A stretch of 64,000 nt of DNA from Alicyclobacillus suci (lineage in GTDB: Bacteria; Bacillota; Bacilli; Alicyclobacillales; Alicyclobacillaceae): positions 124,001 to 188,000 of the forward strand of contig NZ_JAFMTW010000001.1 in assembly GCF_017329615.1 (NCBI RefSeq), written 5' to 3'. Positions 25,285 to 34,217 of the stretch are shown here, piece by piece. A program made the position numbers and the translations under genes. Numbering within the stretch: the stretch's first letter is position 1; every line of letters begins with the position of its first letter. The notes under the pieces were generated by a model. That model was given only the letters and a program-made list of their open reading frames with translations. It was not told the origin of the DNA and searched no databases.

Positions 25285-26327
25285 GAACGATTCGCCGCTT
25301 TCATCGGATAATCTGATCCTCTACCCATCTGTGTCTGCAAATCCTCCCTAAGTGACGCGTCGAACGGCAAAACATCATGCAGTTCCAAATCCGCCTCGTG
25401 ATTGTACGTAAACGCTTGGTGGCTAAAATTGGCGCTGCCGATGATGAAGGTCGCGCCGTGATCGACATCGAGAATTTTCGCGTGCATCAATTCCCCATCA
25501 TATGGGCGGTAATAACGCACCATCGCCCCCGCATCGCGCAATGTGTCGACAGTGCTTCGATTGTAGGACTGAGTCGGATCAACCAAAATCGTCACGGCCA
25601 CCCCACGCGCAAGCGCTGCGCCAAGCGCCTGAATCAACGTCTTGTCCGACAAGTCGAACGCCTCCATATCGATGGTTTGGCGCGCAGACTGAATGGCCTG
25701 CACGAGTGCAGACTCAATGCTGCCATCGATAATTAGCGGCGGTGGCAGAGTCGGAGCTTCGATTGCCTCACCAGCGGCCCGGCTGAAATCCCACAAAAAC
25801 ATCGTTTGAAACTCACGGTTTGCATGGGGAATCAAAACTGAAGCATCATTGTTGTTCCAACTATTAGTCCCAAAGTTCATGCCGCCAATCAGCGTGCCTG
25901 CATCTGTCGTGAGCATTTTGACGTGGTCAATTCCCTGTTTAATTGAAATTTCTCGCACTGTCACACCGGCGGCACGCAAACTGGGATAGCCCACACTGGT
26001 CGAATGCGGTTCTGTGGCGTCGAGCACGACGCGCACATCGACATTGCGTTTACGGGCAGCCACAAGTGCCTGAATGATATCCTTGTCCGACAACTCGTAC
26101 ATATCCAAATAGACCTCGCGGTGACTGTTTTGAATCAACTTTAACGCCGCTTTCTTGACATCCGGCCCCCACACGAGCTGCATTCCGCCTCTCGCAGTCA
26201 CCGGCGCGGGCAACACCTGCTGCACATCCTGAGCGTCCGTAGGGCTTGTACAGCCACTCGTGACGACCGTACCAATACACAGCACCATCGCGAAGAAAAA
26301 CCGTTTCACACCCCGAAATATCTGCAA
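25275..26327 (-). CDS. phospholipase D-like lipoprotein
   Basis: About 350 aa. A lipoprotein signal ends TVVTSGC, the lipid-anchoring Cys. Two PLD catalytic motifs follow: HVKMLTTDAGTLIGG and HAKILDVDHGATFIIGSANFS (HxKxxxxD), so both half-sites are complete. The fold covers cardiolipin synthases, phospholipases and nucleases. Extracytoplasmic location is predicted. TTG at 26327 behind AGAGGTGA is the best-supported start; an in-frame GTG start at 26357 is also possible. Operon with the PAP2 gene. Confidence 0.8.
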   Translation of the reverse strand: MQIFRGVKRFFFAMVLCIGTVVTSGCTSPTDAQDVQQVLPAPVTARGGMQLVWGPDVKKAALKLIQNSHREVYLDMYELSDKDIIQALVAARKRNVDVRVVLDATEPHSTSVGYPSLRAAGVTVREISIKQGIDHVKMLTTDAGTLIGGMNFGTNSWNNNDASVLIPHANREFQTMFLWDFSRAAGEAIEAPTLPPPLIIDGSIESALVQAIQSARQTIDMEAFDLSDKTLIQALGAALARGVAVTILVDPTQSYNRSTVDTLRDAGAMVRYYRPYDGELMHAKILDVDHGATFIIGSANFSHQAFTYNHEADLELHDVLPFDASLREDLQTQMGRGSDYPMKAANRSWG

Positions 26328-26492
26328 ATGATTCACCTCTGACAAAATGCGCAACACGTCAGTTGCATGATTTTGTCATATGGATTCCTGAAATGATAGG
26401 CAAAAACCTTTTTACTATCCTTTAATTATCCAAAAATGAAAAACTGATGAAGTTGAAGCTTACCTGTCTTGTGCGCAACGATATTCGTCCCA

Positions 26493-28383
26493 TCATCGCG
26501 GCAACGGCCAAATATGCTCAACGAGCAGTTGTGCACGAGCCCCGCCTCGTCGCTGTACCACGCCTTCCAGCCCAAGCAAGCGGCCATAGGGCGTGAACAA
26601 TACCGCACCTTCGCTATGATATACCGATTCGAACATTGTCGCATCCAGTAAATTTGTCTCATCTTCCAATGTGAAAAAGACCACTGTGCGACCGCTCTTC
26701 GTTGGCGGTCGATGTGGTCGAACTGCCAGACCTGCCACAACCACTCGTGCACCTTCCGGCGCGGCAAGCACTTGCGCTGTGGTGACATACCCTTGTTGTG
26801 TCAAATCTCGGCGAATCAGTTCCAACCAGTGTCCAGAGACACCAACGCCTAGTAAATTGTATTCATCGACCAAGCGGCTAGCAAGCGGGTCCCCCGCTGC
26901 ATTCCTGGGCGATGTTCCTTTCGCTTCAACAGGCATCTGCGCGAGTAGGGGGCAAATCACGCGTTTCGCGCATTGCCAGCCACCCAGGAACACGCCACAA
27001 CAACGAGCGTCTGTCTGTGCCCTCAAGCACATCAAATGCGCCAACGCGAATCAGGTGTTCTACCTGCAGCCGATCCGCCACAGGCACCCGCATCAGGAAA
27101 TCCGCGACTCCCATAAACCGGCCAACCTTCATCCGCTCTTCGACAAGCGCCACCACCATCTGTGCGGACGCGCGTTTCATCAGCCGAAAACCTAATCTGA
27201 TACTCTGGTCATCCGGCGTAGTACACGACCATTCACTTTCGTTGATATCCACAGGCAACATTGATACCCCCCGCCGCCGAGCTTCTGCACAGACGACATG
27301 AACTGGATAATAGCCCATCGGATACTGATTGAGGACAGACGCATAAAACTGCGCCGGATAATGCTTCACCAAATATGCCGTCTTATAAGCAGTAGTCGCG
27401 AAAGCCGCTGCGTGGGCCTCACAGAAACCATAACTCGCGTAACTTTGAATGTACGAAAAAATAATGCTAGCAACCTCAGGCGTCACCCCATTCTGTTCCG
27501 CTTTGTACATAAATTTCCGGCCAATCTGCTCCATCTCAGTGTGATTGCGCGCGTGGCTCATCACACGTCGCAACTCATCTGCTTCGCCTGGTGTAAATGC
27601 GGCAATCGCAGTCGCAATCACCTGCTCCTGAAACAGCACGACCTCATACGTCTTGCCAAGAATCGGTTCCAACTTCGGATGCAGGTAGGTAATCTGCTCA
27701 TTGCCATGGCGGCGCGCGATGAACGGAGAAACTTTTGCCGGTGTTGTGCGTAATCCATCAATTCTGGCACATTATCTATGAGCGCATCCAGACTCATCTG
27801 CATGCGCCGACCATGGTACGCGTTTGGCTAGCGTATCGAGCAACGGAGTAGGCAATGCGAGTGCGGCGCCAATTTCACGCACAGCTGACCTGCCGCGAAA
27901 CGTCTGATACGTCGCCACGCGAGCCACTTTGTCGCGCCCATACTTCTCGTAGACATATGCCATCACCTCGTCGCGCCTGTGAAGAAGTTGCTGAATCCGG
28001 CTGTGGCGCCCACCGGAGAGAACCAGTAGGCCGTCGCCGAGACGAAACAAAATCTCTTCCTCGATATATGGCGTCCGCCGCCGCCCCTCCCCGGCGTGCG
28101 CCAAGGTCAGCAACTCGCACAAATTGCGATAGCCCTGCCGCGTCTCCGCGAGCACCGTGAGGTGCGTCCCGTCCGCGAGCGTCAACTCCGCCCCAGAAAT
28201 CGGTTTTATCCCATATACGGCGGCCCATTTATGAAATTCCGGAAGACCCGCAATCGTATTGTGATCTGTCAAGGCCAACGCTGGCATCTGGTACAAGGCC
28301 GCCTGCGCGACGAGCGCTTCAGTCGATGAGACACCATTCAAAAACGAATATGGAGAATGGCAGTGCAAGTGAACAAACATCAT
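26493..28383 (-). pseudogene. dnaE2: dnaE2 (ImuC) error-prone DNA polymerase III alpha, degraded
   Basis: At least three frames and two large deletions. Segment 1 (28383-27780) begins MMFVHLHCHSPYSFLNG, a PHP domain, then jumps from SRIQQLLH to RRDEVMAYVYEKYGRDK; the residues before RRDEV that carry the catalytic aspartates are gone. Segment 2 (about 27803-27700) has DNVPELMDYAQ, then sequence is lost again. Segment 3 (about 27720-26930) has YLHPKLEPILGKTYEVV and YASYGFCEAHAAAFA. Segment 4 (to 26493) has GVSGHWLELIRRDL and an OB-fold. Intact DnaE2 is about 1050 aa. No active polymerase can be made. Confidence 0.9.
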
Positions 28384-28393
28384 TCCATCCCGC

Positions 28394-28636
28394 CTAATCC
28401 CACACTTTATAGACAAACCACGATTGTTTCGTGCACTCGAGTTCAAATAACGCGTTATGGTCAGTCCACACGCATAGCAGCTTCCGCTCCCCCTCGCCTT
28501 GCCACCAGTCGCCCATCTCGACCCATCTGTCGAGAATCTCGACAATGGTGTGTACTTCCCCGCGATGGACAAAAGCCACAGGGTCATCCGCCTGCCACCG
28601 ACAAACGGCAATCGGTTGCCGCACAATGCGGCTCAT
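28394..28636 (-). CDS. DUF6504-family protein of the imuB-dnaE2 cassette
   Basis: 80 aa. Pattern RQPIAVCRWQADDPVAFVHRG, IVEILDRWVEMGDWW, and a C-terminal LFELECTKQSWFVYKVWD. Similar small proteins follow ImuB or are fused to Y-family polymerases. Its function is unknown. It lies 4 bp after imuB and 10 bp before the dnaE2 remnant, so it belongs to the same SOS operon. No lesion is seen. Confidence 0.68.
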   Translation of the reverse strand: MSRIVRQPIAVCRWQADDPVAFVHRGEVHTIVEILDRWVEMGDWWQGEGERKLLCVWTDHNALFELECTKQSWFVYKVWD

Positions 28637-28640
28637 CGCA

Positions 28641-29891
28641 TCATCCGCCCCCTAAGATGGCATTCAACCGCTGTTCGCGAAACGTCGGTCTCGCGCCGAT
28701 ATGCAGCTTTTTCGGGAATTTATGGAGCAACACCTCGCGCACATCTTCCAAACTCGCCCTATCCACTTGCGGCAGGGGGTAAAACGCGTCTTCATACAAG
28801 ACAAACCCCGCCTGCACAGACTCCAATGGCCGCAATTCAGACACATAGAGATCAATCAATTCAATCCGTTGCCCCACCATCTGCAACCGCCCGACTTCCA
28901 ATCCAGCAAGCAAGGAAAAAGGCTGATATATGGGGGTTCTCGCCGCATACTCGTAACTGCCGCCCGCCATCTCGGTTTGCCAACGCATCCCCACTAAAAG
29001 CGCGCCAGCTGCCACGCGCTGCAGTTCACTACACAGTTGTGCGGCCATTGACTCCATCAGCAACTCTACCACTTCTATGCTCGCTTCTTCGCCCAGCGGT
29101 GCTCGCCAAGACATGCGCTGCTCCAACGGCGGGTAATTGACTTGGATGCGCCCACCCGGTACTTGTTGGAGTGCCTGCCTCCACAGCCAAGCTTCTTTTC
29201 CGAAGCGCGCAAACAGCAATTCATCAGACACATCAGCCAAGTCCTGCAGACGATGAACGCCGAGTTGTCGCAGTTGCTCGCGTTGTGTTGGCGGGATATA
29301 CCCAAGTGCCGCAATGGGCATTTGCGACACCCACGAAGTATCCACCTCGCCCCCTGCCTCAAGCATCCTAGCCACGCCTGGCGAAAGGATAAGCTGCTGT
29401 TGCCGCACGCGATAATAGCGCGCCCCCGGCACCCGCTCCATGCGACTCCACGCCACCAACGCCTCCGCTAAAAACGGGTTCTCTGCCATCCCCACGCGAA
29501 ATCTCTGTTCCGCGTGTAAAATTTCATCAATGGCCAACAAAATTTCCCGTACTTCCGCAAGCGGTGGTCTTTCTGTCGGCACTTGAACGACAAATCCACT
29601 ATGCGCAAGAGTCCTCACAAACGGAGAGGCATTCCAAAGTATCTGATACACCTGCCGCATCTGATCAGTGGGTTTATCCGGATGTGCAAAGACGACCAAA
29701 TCGCACACGACGGACTGGGCCGTTTTCAATGCCCCCCCGACTTGCACACCAGCTTTGAGCGCCGACACTGACGCATCTGTGACGATATCCGTCTTATCTA
29801 CCGCCACATACGCACAATGGGCCACTGCATCAGGAATACCACGCCTATCGACGCACATCCCCTCGCCCTGTCCAAATAGCGTATATCTCAT
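28641..29891 (-). CDS. imuB: ImuB, Y-family polymerase-like mutasome subunit
   Basis: 416 aa without interruption. The middle has the helix-hairpin segment PPTQREQLRQLGVHRLQDLA and LFARFGKEAWLWRQAL, typical of ImuB. A little-finger-like domain follows (RMSWRAPLGEEASIEVVELL). The N-terminal palm lacks the acidic catalytic set of active Y-family polymerases, as expected for ImuB, which acts as a scaffold for DnaE2 and the beta clamp. The gene heads an SOS operon, but its partner dnaE2 is broken. ATG at 29891 behind GGTGGTGTG. Confidence 0.8.
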   Translation of the reverse strand: MRYTLFGQGEGMCVDRRGIPDAVAHCAYVAVDKTDIVTDASVSALKAGVQVGGALKTAQSVVCDLVVFAHPDKPTDQMRQVYQILWNASPFVRTLAHSGFVVQVPTERPPLAEVREILLAIDEILHAEQRFRVGMAENPFLAEALVAWSRMERVPGARYYRVRQQQLILSPGVARMLEAGGEVDTSWVSQMPIAALGYIPPTQREQLRQLGVHRLQDLADVSDELLFARFGKEAWLWRQALQQVPGGRIQVNYPPLEQRMSWRAPLGEEASIEVVELLMESMAAQLCSELQRVAAGALLVGMRWQTEMAGGSYEYAARTPIYQPFSLLAGLEVGRLQMVGQRIELIDLYVSELRPLESVQAGFVLYEDAFYPLPQVDRASLEDVREVLLHKFPKKLHIGARPTFREQRLNAILGGG

Positions 29892-29905
29892 CTGTCACAC
29901 CACCA

Positions 29906-29917
29906 GAACATACGTTC
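29906..29917. promoter_or_regulatory. LexA (SOS) box, downstream of the imuB -10
   Basis: GAACATACGTTC is a perfect GAAC-N4-GTTC box. It lies between the -10 hexamer and the imuB start codon. Confidence 0.88.
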
Positions 29918-29923
29918 TGTTTC

Positions 29924-29953
29924 ATTATATGCAAAGTCTCGCGGCGCATACAA
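29924..29953 (-). promoter_or_regulatory. imuB promoter
   Basis: On the minus strand: TTGTAT (29953-29948), an 18-bp spacer, TATAAT (29929-29924). The -35 overlaps the upstream LexA box. Confidence 0.7.
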
Positions 29954-29964
29954 ACATATGTTCG
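29951..29964. promoter_or_regulatory. second LexA box, overlapping the imuB -35
   Basis: CAAACATATGTTCG differs from the consensus CGAACATATGTTCG at one position. Confidence 0.72.
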
Positions 29965-30026
29965 CATTTTCGGCGTGGTAAAGTTATCCACCTTTGGAAC
30001 CTGACCTGTGGCGTCTATGCTCAAAA

Positions 30027-30558
30027 TCAGGCACTCATTCCACCATCCATGACCAACGTAGCTCCCGTGACATATGCGGCTTCGTCCGAGAGCAGCCAAG
30101 CGATGCCTTTTGCAATTTCCTCCGGCGTACCAATCCGCTTACTTGGGCTCATCTCTGAGAGTCTGCGTATCGCCAATTCACGCTCTTCTCCAAGTATGTC
30201 CGTGCTCGTAGGTCCTGGCGCCACCGTGTTAATCCGAATGCCTTGACTCGCATAATCGAGCGCCGCAGACTTGCTGAGTCCCTCAAGTGCGTATTTCGAT
30301 GCAGCATAGGCCCCGCTTGCAGCAAAGCCGCGAAGACCAACAATCGAGGAGACGATGAATTTGTTCCTCACTCGTAACATCCACACGGGTAAAAACGGCT
30401 ATCCCACCAGCAGCACGAATGTCACGCACGACTTGTTGCCCTGCTTCCTCACGCCTTCCACCTACGTACACCTTAGCGCCTCTTCGGGCCAATTCTGCTG
30501 CAGTCGCTTTTCCAATACCACTTGTTGCCCCGGTGACTAACGCGATTTTCCGATTCAT
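30027..30558 (-). pseudogene. short-chain dehydrogenase/reductase, internally deleted
   Basis: The N-terminal part (from ATG 30558) has the Rossmann motif TGATSGIGKATA and runs to VDVTSEEQI. In another frame, the C-terminal half follows at once: IVSSIVGLRGFAASGAYAAS with YAASK, then INTVAPGPTST and GATLVMDGG. About 60 residues are missing, including the NNAG region, and the deletion at about 30360 changes the frame. Intact SDR proteins are about 250 aa. A TetR operator lies upstream at 30628. Confidence 0.85.
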
Positions 30559-30627
30559 CAATGACAACCTCCACATAAAAAGTTTAATCCGCATCGCATT
30601 CCACGTGCGGCAACCACAGAATGTAGT

Positions 30628-30640
30628 GAATGCTCATTCT
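30628..30640. promoter_or_regulatory. operator upstream of the SDR gene
   Basis: GAATGCTCATTCT shares the GAATG-CT-CATTC core with the palindrome upstream of the neighbouring tetR gene (31375). The same TetR protein probably controlled both. Confidence 0.6.
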
Positions 30641-30711
30641 AATTTAGGTAAAGAATATCCACCTGGTTGGGCCAGTGTGGATCTTTCTCACCATTCATAG
30701 CATCTCCTGAT

Positions 30712-31329
30712 TCATACCACCCCCTTTTCCACCAACCAGTTAAACCCCTCAGGCGTACTCACAGAGTTCCAACAGGAGCAAATCGTCATCCTGACCACCT
30801 CAGGCGAGAGTTCCAAGTTGCCTTGCAAATACCCTTTTACCAAGTACACCACCGTTCCCCAGTGCATTTGCACCATCAGACGTGGCTCGCCCGCGATAAA
30901 AAGACCCTTCTGAATCGCCTCGGCATATAGTTGAGACAAAGGGCCGCACCAATTACTCTGATAAGCGGCCTTCTTAGATGCGTCACGGATATACGGCGAG
31001 AGAGAGTATCGCTCGATAAACTGAAACGCATCTGGATAGTCTACACTCGTCTCAAACACCTTTCTCCACACCTTCGCGAACCGTTCGTGAATCGCAGATC
31101 CGTCATAGAAGTCCTTCAGTACAATTTCAGTTTGAAACTCGACGATACTTGTAAAAAGCTCATTGACAATATCCTCTTTGCCAGTGAAGCTGTTGTAGAT
31201 ACTTCCCATCGAAACACCGGATTCGCTAGAAATCATAGACATTGACGTGGCCTGCAAGTCGTTCTCACTCAACAGTCTAAGTGCCGTCTCAAGAACAGCT
31301 TTTTGGGATTTTTTATATTTCTCGAACAC
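30712..31329 (-). CDS. TetR-family regulator
   Basis: 205 aa. N-terminal helix-turn-helix: KSQKAVLETALRLL, then SMSMISSESGVSMGSIYNSF and GKEDIVNELF. The C-terminal ligand domain is unclassified. GTG at 31329 follows GGAGGG and is preferred over the ATG at 31359. The palindrome at 31375 suggests autoregulation, and the related one at 30628 links it to the SDR gene, whose product probably acted on its ligand or on a related compound. Confidence 0.86.
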   Translation of the reverse strand: MFEKYKKSQKAVLETALRLLSENDLQATSMSMISSESGVSMGSIYNSFTGKEDIVNELFTSIVEFQTEIVLKDFYDGSAIHERFAKVWRKVFETSVDYPDAFQFIERYSLSPYIRDASKKAAYQSNWCGPLSQLYAEAIQKGLFIAGEPRLMVQMHWGTVVYLVKGYLQGNLELSPEVVRMTICSCWNSVSTPEGFNWLVEKGVV

Positions 31330-31374
31330 ACTATCCCTCCATCGGACAATCTGTTTCATACATCGAATTAAGAA

Positions 31375-31388
31375 AGAATGCTCATTCT
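31375..31388. promoter_or_regulatory. operator upstream of tetR (30712)
   Basis: AGAATG-CT-CATTCT, perfect 6-bp arms, 45 bp upstream of the start codon. Confidence 0.65.
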
Positions 31389-31465
31389 ATTTTCAGGCAT
31401 CCGCCTCTGTGTGTCAATGCGGATTGCCAGATTGATAAACATATGCGATACTCAGGGCAACAAAA

Positions 31466-31482
31466 ATGAATAAACCATTCAT
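31466..31482. promoter_or_regulatory. operator upstream of the tetR-P450 operon
   Basis: ATGAAT-AAACC-ATTCAT, perfect 6-bp arms around a 5-base centre, 18 bp before the start codon of the following tetR. Confidence 0.6.
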
Positions 31483-31500
31483 TCACGGAGTGACGACAAC

Positions 31501-32103
31501 ATGGCAGCTTCTGAAAAACCGCACGACGACGCACGTGAGATGCAGCGGCTCAACATCCTATCCGGCGCGCGCAGTGTGTTTGCACGCAAAGGCTGGTCTG
31601 CCACCATGGCGGATATCGCTGAAGCCGCAAACGTCAGTCAGGGTCTCGCATATCGCTACTTTCCTTCAAAAGAAGCAATTTATGCGGAACTGCTGAACCG
31701 CGCGAGCCACCTCGAAGCGTTTGAGAACGTGCGGACCATGGATGGGTCTGCGATGGATAAACTCCGGTATCTCATCAACGAATTGCTCGATATCAACGAC
31801 ACTCATATCGAGCTGTTCCGTCTATCTGTGTTAACACTGCATGACGATGCACTCCCGAGCGCACTGCGCGCAGAGCTAGAAGAGCAGGCGGAGGCGTTCC
31901 GTTCGTTACTGCAATCACTGATTGCCGAAGGACAGCAAACTGGCGTGATTGCACCGGGCAATCCGCAACAACTATTCGTCGCCTTGCTCGCCTTTTTGAA
32001 TGGTCTCTGTATCATGGGCATCCAAGGCAGCGAGAACGCCAAGCGGCACTTCCCGGATGCCGACATCGTATTGCGCATTTTACAACCGCCGGCAAATTCT
32101 TGA
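31501..32103 (+). CDS. TetR-family regulator of the P450 gene
   Basis: 200 aa. Helix-turn-helix: MQRLNILSGARSVFARKG, then MADIAEAANVSQGLAYRYF and SKEAIYAELL. The C-terminal domain has the usual all-helical composition. It lies 77 bp upstream of the P450 gene in the same direction, with a palindromic operator at its own start, so it probably represses both genes. The ligand is unknown and may be the P450 substrate. Confidence 0.88.
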   Translation: MAASEKPHDDAREMQRLNILSGARSVFARKGWSATMADIAEAANVSQGLAYRYFPSKEAIYAELLNRASHLEAFENVRTMDGSAMDKLRYLINELLDINDTHIELFRLSVLTLHDDALPSALRAELEEQAEAFRSLLQSLIAEGQQTGVIAPGNPQQLFVALLAFLNGLCIMGIQGSENAKRHFPDADIVLRILQPPANS

Positions 32104-32180
32104 CGAACAGGCGGCCCGACTGTCCAGCAATCACCGATTCATTTCATAACAAGAATCTGCCTACACAAGGAGAGACTCCT

Positions 32181-33443
32181 ATGGAATCCATGAACCATGA
32201 ATCGAGTCATGCCCCAAATGTCCAAAATTTGATGACTGGTTTCGTCCGCCCGGCCCTTCGCACCCGGGAGCAACGGTTAAATCCGTTCCCCTGGTACCGG
32301 ACCTGCCTATCCCAGGGCACAGTCCTGCGCGATGAAAGCAGTCAATCCTGGGATGTATTTGGCTACGAAGAAGCACAGTTTGTCCTAAAGAACCACGCCC
32401 ACTTCTCTTCTCAACGAACTGTAGACGGCCAAAACGCGCTAGGAAACTATGCGCCGAGTATTCTCAATCTCGATCCGCCTCGCCACACACAACTTCGCCG
32501 TCTCATCAATCTCGCGTTCACACCGAAGGCCATCGCCTCGTTCCAACCGCGCATTGAAACAATCACCCACAACTTACTCGCCGCCATGAAACAAGAGACG
32601 CAAGGAAAATCCTCCGAAGTCGATCTCGTCGCAGCCCTCGCCTACCCCCTCCCAGTGATTGTCATCGCGGAGATGTTGGGCGTACCGCCGGAAGACCGTG
32701 ACAAGTTCAAGCGATGGTCTGATTTGCTGGTCGAAGGGCCATCCGATTTGCGACCTGAAACGATGATGGATTTAATGACGCGCAGGGCGGCTGGCCGCAA
32801 AGAACTCGACGAGTATTTCCGAAACATCGTCCAGCTCCATCGTGGTAAGGACGACGGCACCCTTATCAGCGCCCTCATTTCAGCACAAATTGAAAATGAA
32901 TCGCTGTCACTGGAAGAACTGCTTAGTTTTTGCGTACTCCTCCTGGCAGCGGGGAACGAAACGACGACCAATCTCATCGTCAACGCCTGGAGGTGCCTTC
33001 TCGAACACCCTGAGACATTTGCGATGCTTCGCGAGAACCCGGGGCTCATAGATGGCGTCATCGAAGAAACCCTGCGTTACTACTCACCTGTGCAAGCGAC
33101 AAACCGCATCGTGACAGAAGATATAGAAGTCGGCGGACAAACGTTTTCAAAGGGGGAGCGCGTTGTGGTTTGGCTCGGCGCAGCGAACCGCGATGCCCGC
33201 ATATTTGAAAATCCTGACACGTTCATCCCAACACGCTCACCGAATCATCATATGGCTTTTGGACATGGGATACATTTCTGTTTAGGCGCGCCACTTGCGA
33301 AACTCGAAGCTAAAATCGCCATCGTAGCGATGCTTTCACAAATCGACGAAGTATCCGCAGTGCCGACGGATCTCACACCGATTATCAGTGGGTTTGTCTA
33401 CGGGGTAAAATCATTTCCTATACAGGTGACCTGGGCACAGTAA
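32181..33443 (+). CDS. cytochrome P450
   Basis: 420 aa, soluble bacterial class. Key motifs: I-helix LLLAAGNETTTNLI (acid/Thr pair for O2 activation replaced by Asn-Glu-Thr-Thr), ExxR as EETLRYY, and the heme loop FGHGIHFCLGAPLA with the Cys ligand. It resembles the CYP107/CYP109 group of Bacilli. It needs an external ferredoxin/reductase; none is adjacent. ATG at 32181 follows AAGGAGAG; the longer frame from 32100 overlaps the tetR gene and is not supported. Confidence 0.9.
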   Translation: MESMNHESSHAPNVQNLMTGFVRPALRTREQRLNPFPWYRTCLSQGTVLRDESSQSWDVFGYEEAQFVLKNHAHFSSQRTVDGQNALGNYAPSILNLDPPRHTQLRRLINLAFTPKAIASFQPRIETITHNLLAAMKQETQGKSSEVDLVAALAYPLPVIVIAEMLGVPPEDRDKFKRWSDLLVEGPSDLRPETMMDLMTRRAAGRKELDEYFRNIVQLHRGKDDGTLISALISAQIENESLSLEELLSFCVLLLAAGNETTTNLIVNAWRCLLEHPETFAMLRENPGLIDGVIEETLRYYSPVQATNRIVTEDIEVGGQTFSKGERVVVWLGAANRDARIFENPDTFIPTRSPNHHMAFGHGIHFCLGAPLAKLEAKIAIVAMLSQIDEVSAVPTDLTPIISGFVYGVKSFPIQVTWAQ

Positions 33444-33454
33444 ATGATTAGCAC

Positions 33455-34060
33455 TTACTGACCAGCGTCCGCCGGGGGCGTATGATGCTCGCGAAGCGCA
33501 TTACAAACGAGTTCAGCCGCGCGCAGGCATTCCTCGGTTCCGGCGGATGTATCTGCAAGGTATTGCGACGTGCCGATGACCAATAGGCCTAAGTCAGCCA
33601 CGGTCACATCTGCTCGCACATGTCCTTCGTCCCGCAGCGTTTGAATGAGATACGCCAAACGTTCGTTGATCGTACGCGCCACTGCCGGTTTTGCTGCCTC
33701 CGAATCAGAAGGGCGAAGAGCCTCCAGAAGAATCGGCTCTCTGCGAATCCGCAGCATGGTATCGCTGACGAGTGCCTGAAACCCCGTCCATCCGCCATCG
33801 GCCTCAATCGCGCGATTGAGCCGTTCCACCAGCCATTGTCCGTGGTGCTCCACAGCAAAAGCAAGGATAGCCGCCTTGGTCGGGAAATTTCGGTACACGG
33901 TCGCTTTCCCCACACCCGCTTGCCGGGCCACATCCAGAATGGTAGCGTCGCTGCCTTGTTGGGCGAGCACCTGCAGCGCCGCTTCCCGCACGCGCTCACT
34001 ATTGCGACGCGCATCCGAACGACTCCGCGACTTTTTGTTCCCGCCTTCATGCTCACTCAT
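33455..34060 (-). CDS. TetR-family regulator, divergent from the carotenoid-type gene
   Basis: 201 aa. Basic N-terminus, then RVREAALQVLAQQG, LDVARQAGVGKATVYRNF and TKAAILAFAVEHH. The sequence after the HTH resembles the multidrug/antibiotic-type TetR repressors. ATG at 34060 follows AGAGGAGG. Two GGAC-type palindromes in the shared intergenic region (34140 and 34175) are its likely operators, controlling the divergent membrane protein gene at 34218. Confidence 0.87.
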   Translation of the reverse strand: MSEHEGGNKKSRSRSDARRNSERVREAALQVLAQQGSDATILDVARQAGVGKATVYRNFPTKAAILAFAVEHHGQWLVERLNRAIEADGGWTGFQALVSDTMLRIRREPILLEALRPSDSEAAKPAVARTINERLAYLIQTLRDEGHVRADVTVADLGLLVIGTSQYLADTSAGTEECLRAAELVCNALREHHTPPADAGQ

Positions 34061-34130
34061 ACCCGCGACCTCCTCTGGCAAAAACACGTAAAAAGCGTAT
34101 CTCACCTGTCCACTGAACGCAAGACTCCTC

Positions 34131-34159
34131 TTGACATGTGGACCCATGAGTCCGATAAT
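34131..34159 (+). promoter_or_regulatory. promoter of the carotenoid-type gene
   Basis: TTGACA (34131-34136), exact 17-bp spacer, GATAAT (34154-34159). The spacer itself contains a GGAC-N6-GTCC dyad (34140-34153). Confidence 0.78.
34140..34153. promoter_or_regulatory. operator 1 in the promoter spacer
   Basis: GGAC-CCATGA-GTCC lies exactly between -35 and -10. Binding here would block RNA polymerase. Confidence 0.5.
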
Positions 34160-34174
34160 ATAAATTGAACAAAC

Positions 34175-34188
34175 GGACTGTATAGTCC
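34175..34188. promoter_or_regulatory. operator 2 downstream of the promoter
   Basis: GGACT-GTAT-AGTCC, perfect 5-bp arms, just after the -10. Together with operator 1 it brackets the -10 element. Confidence 0.65.
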
Positions 34189-34217
34189 ATTTTAATCCTG
34201 CGAGTGGAGGGAATGCA

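Noticed and set aside
29918..30026. Promoter of the SDR gene next to the LexA boxes
   Set aside because: The SDR gene ends here; the boxes and promoter are oriented toward imuB.
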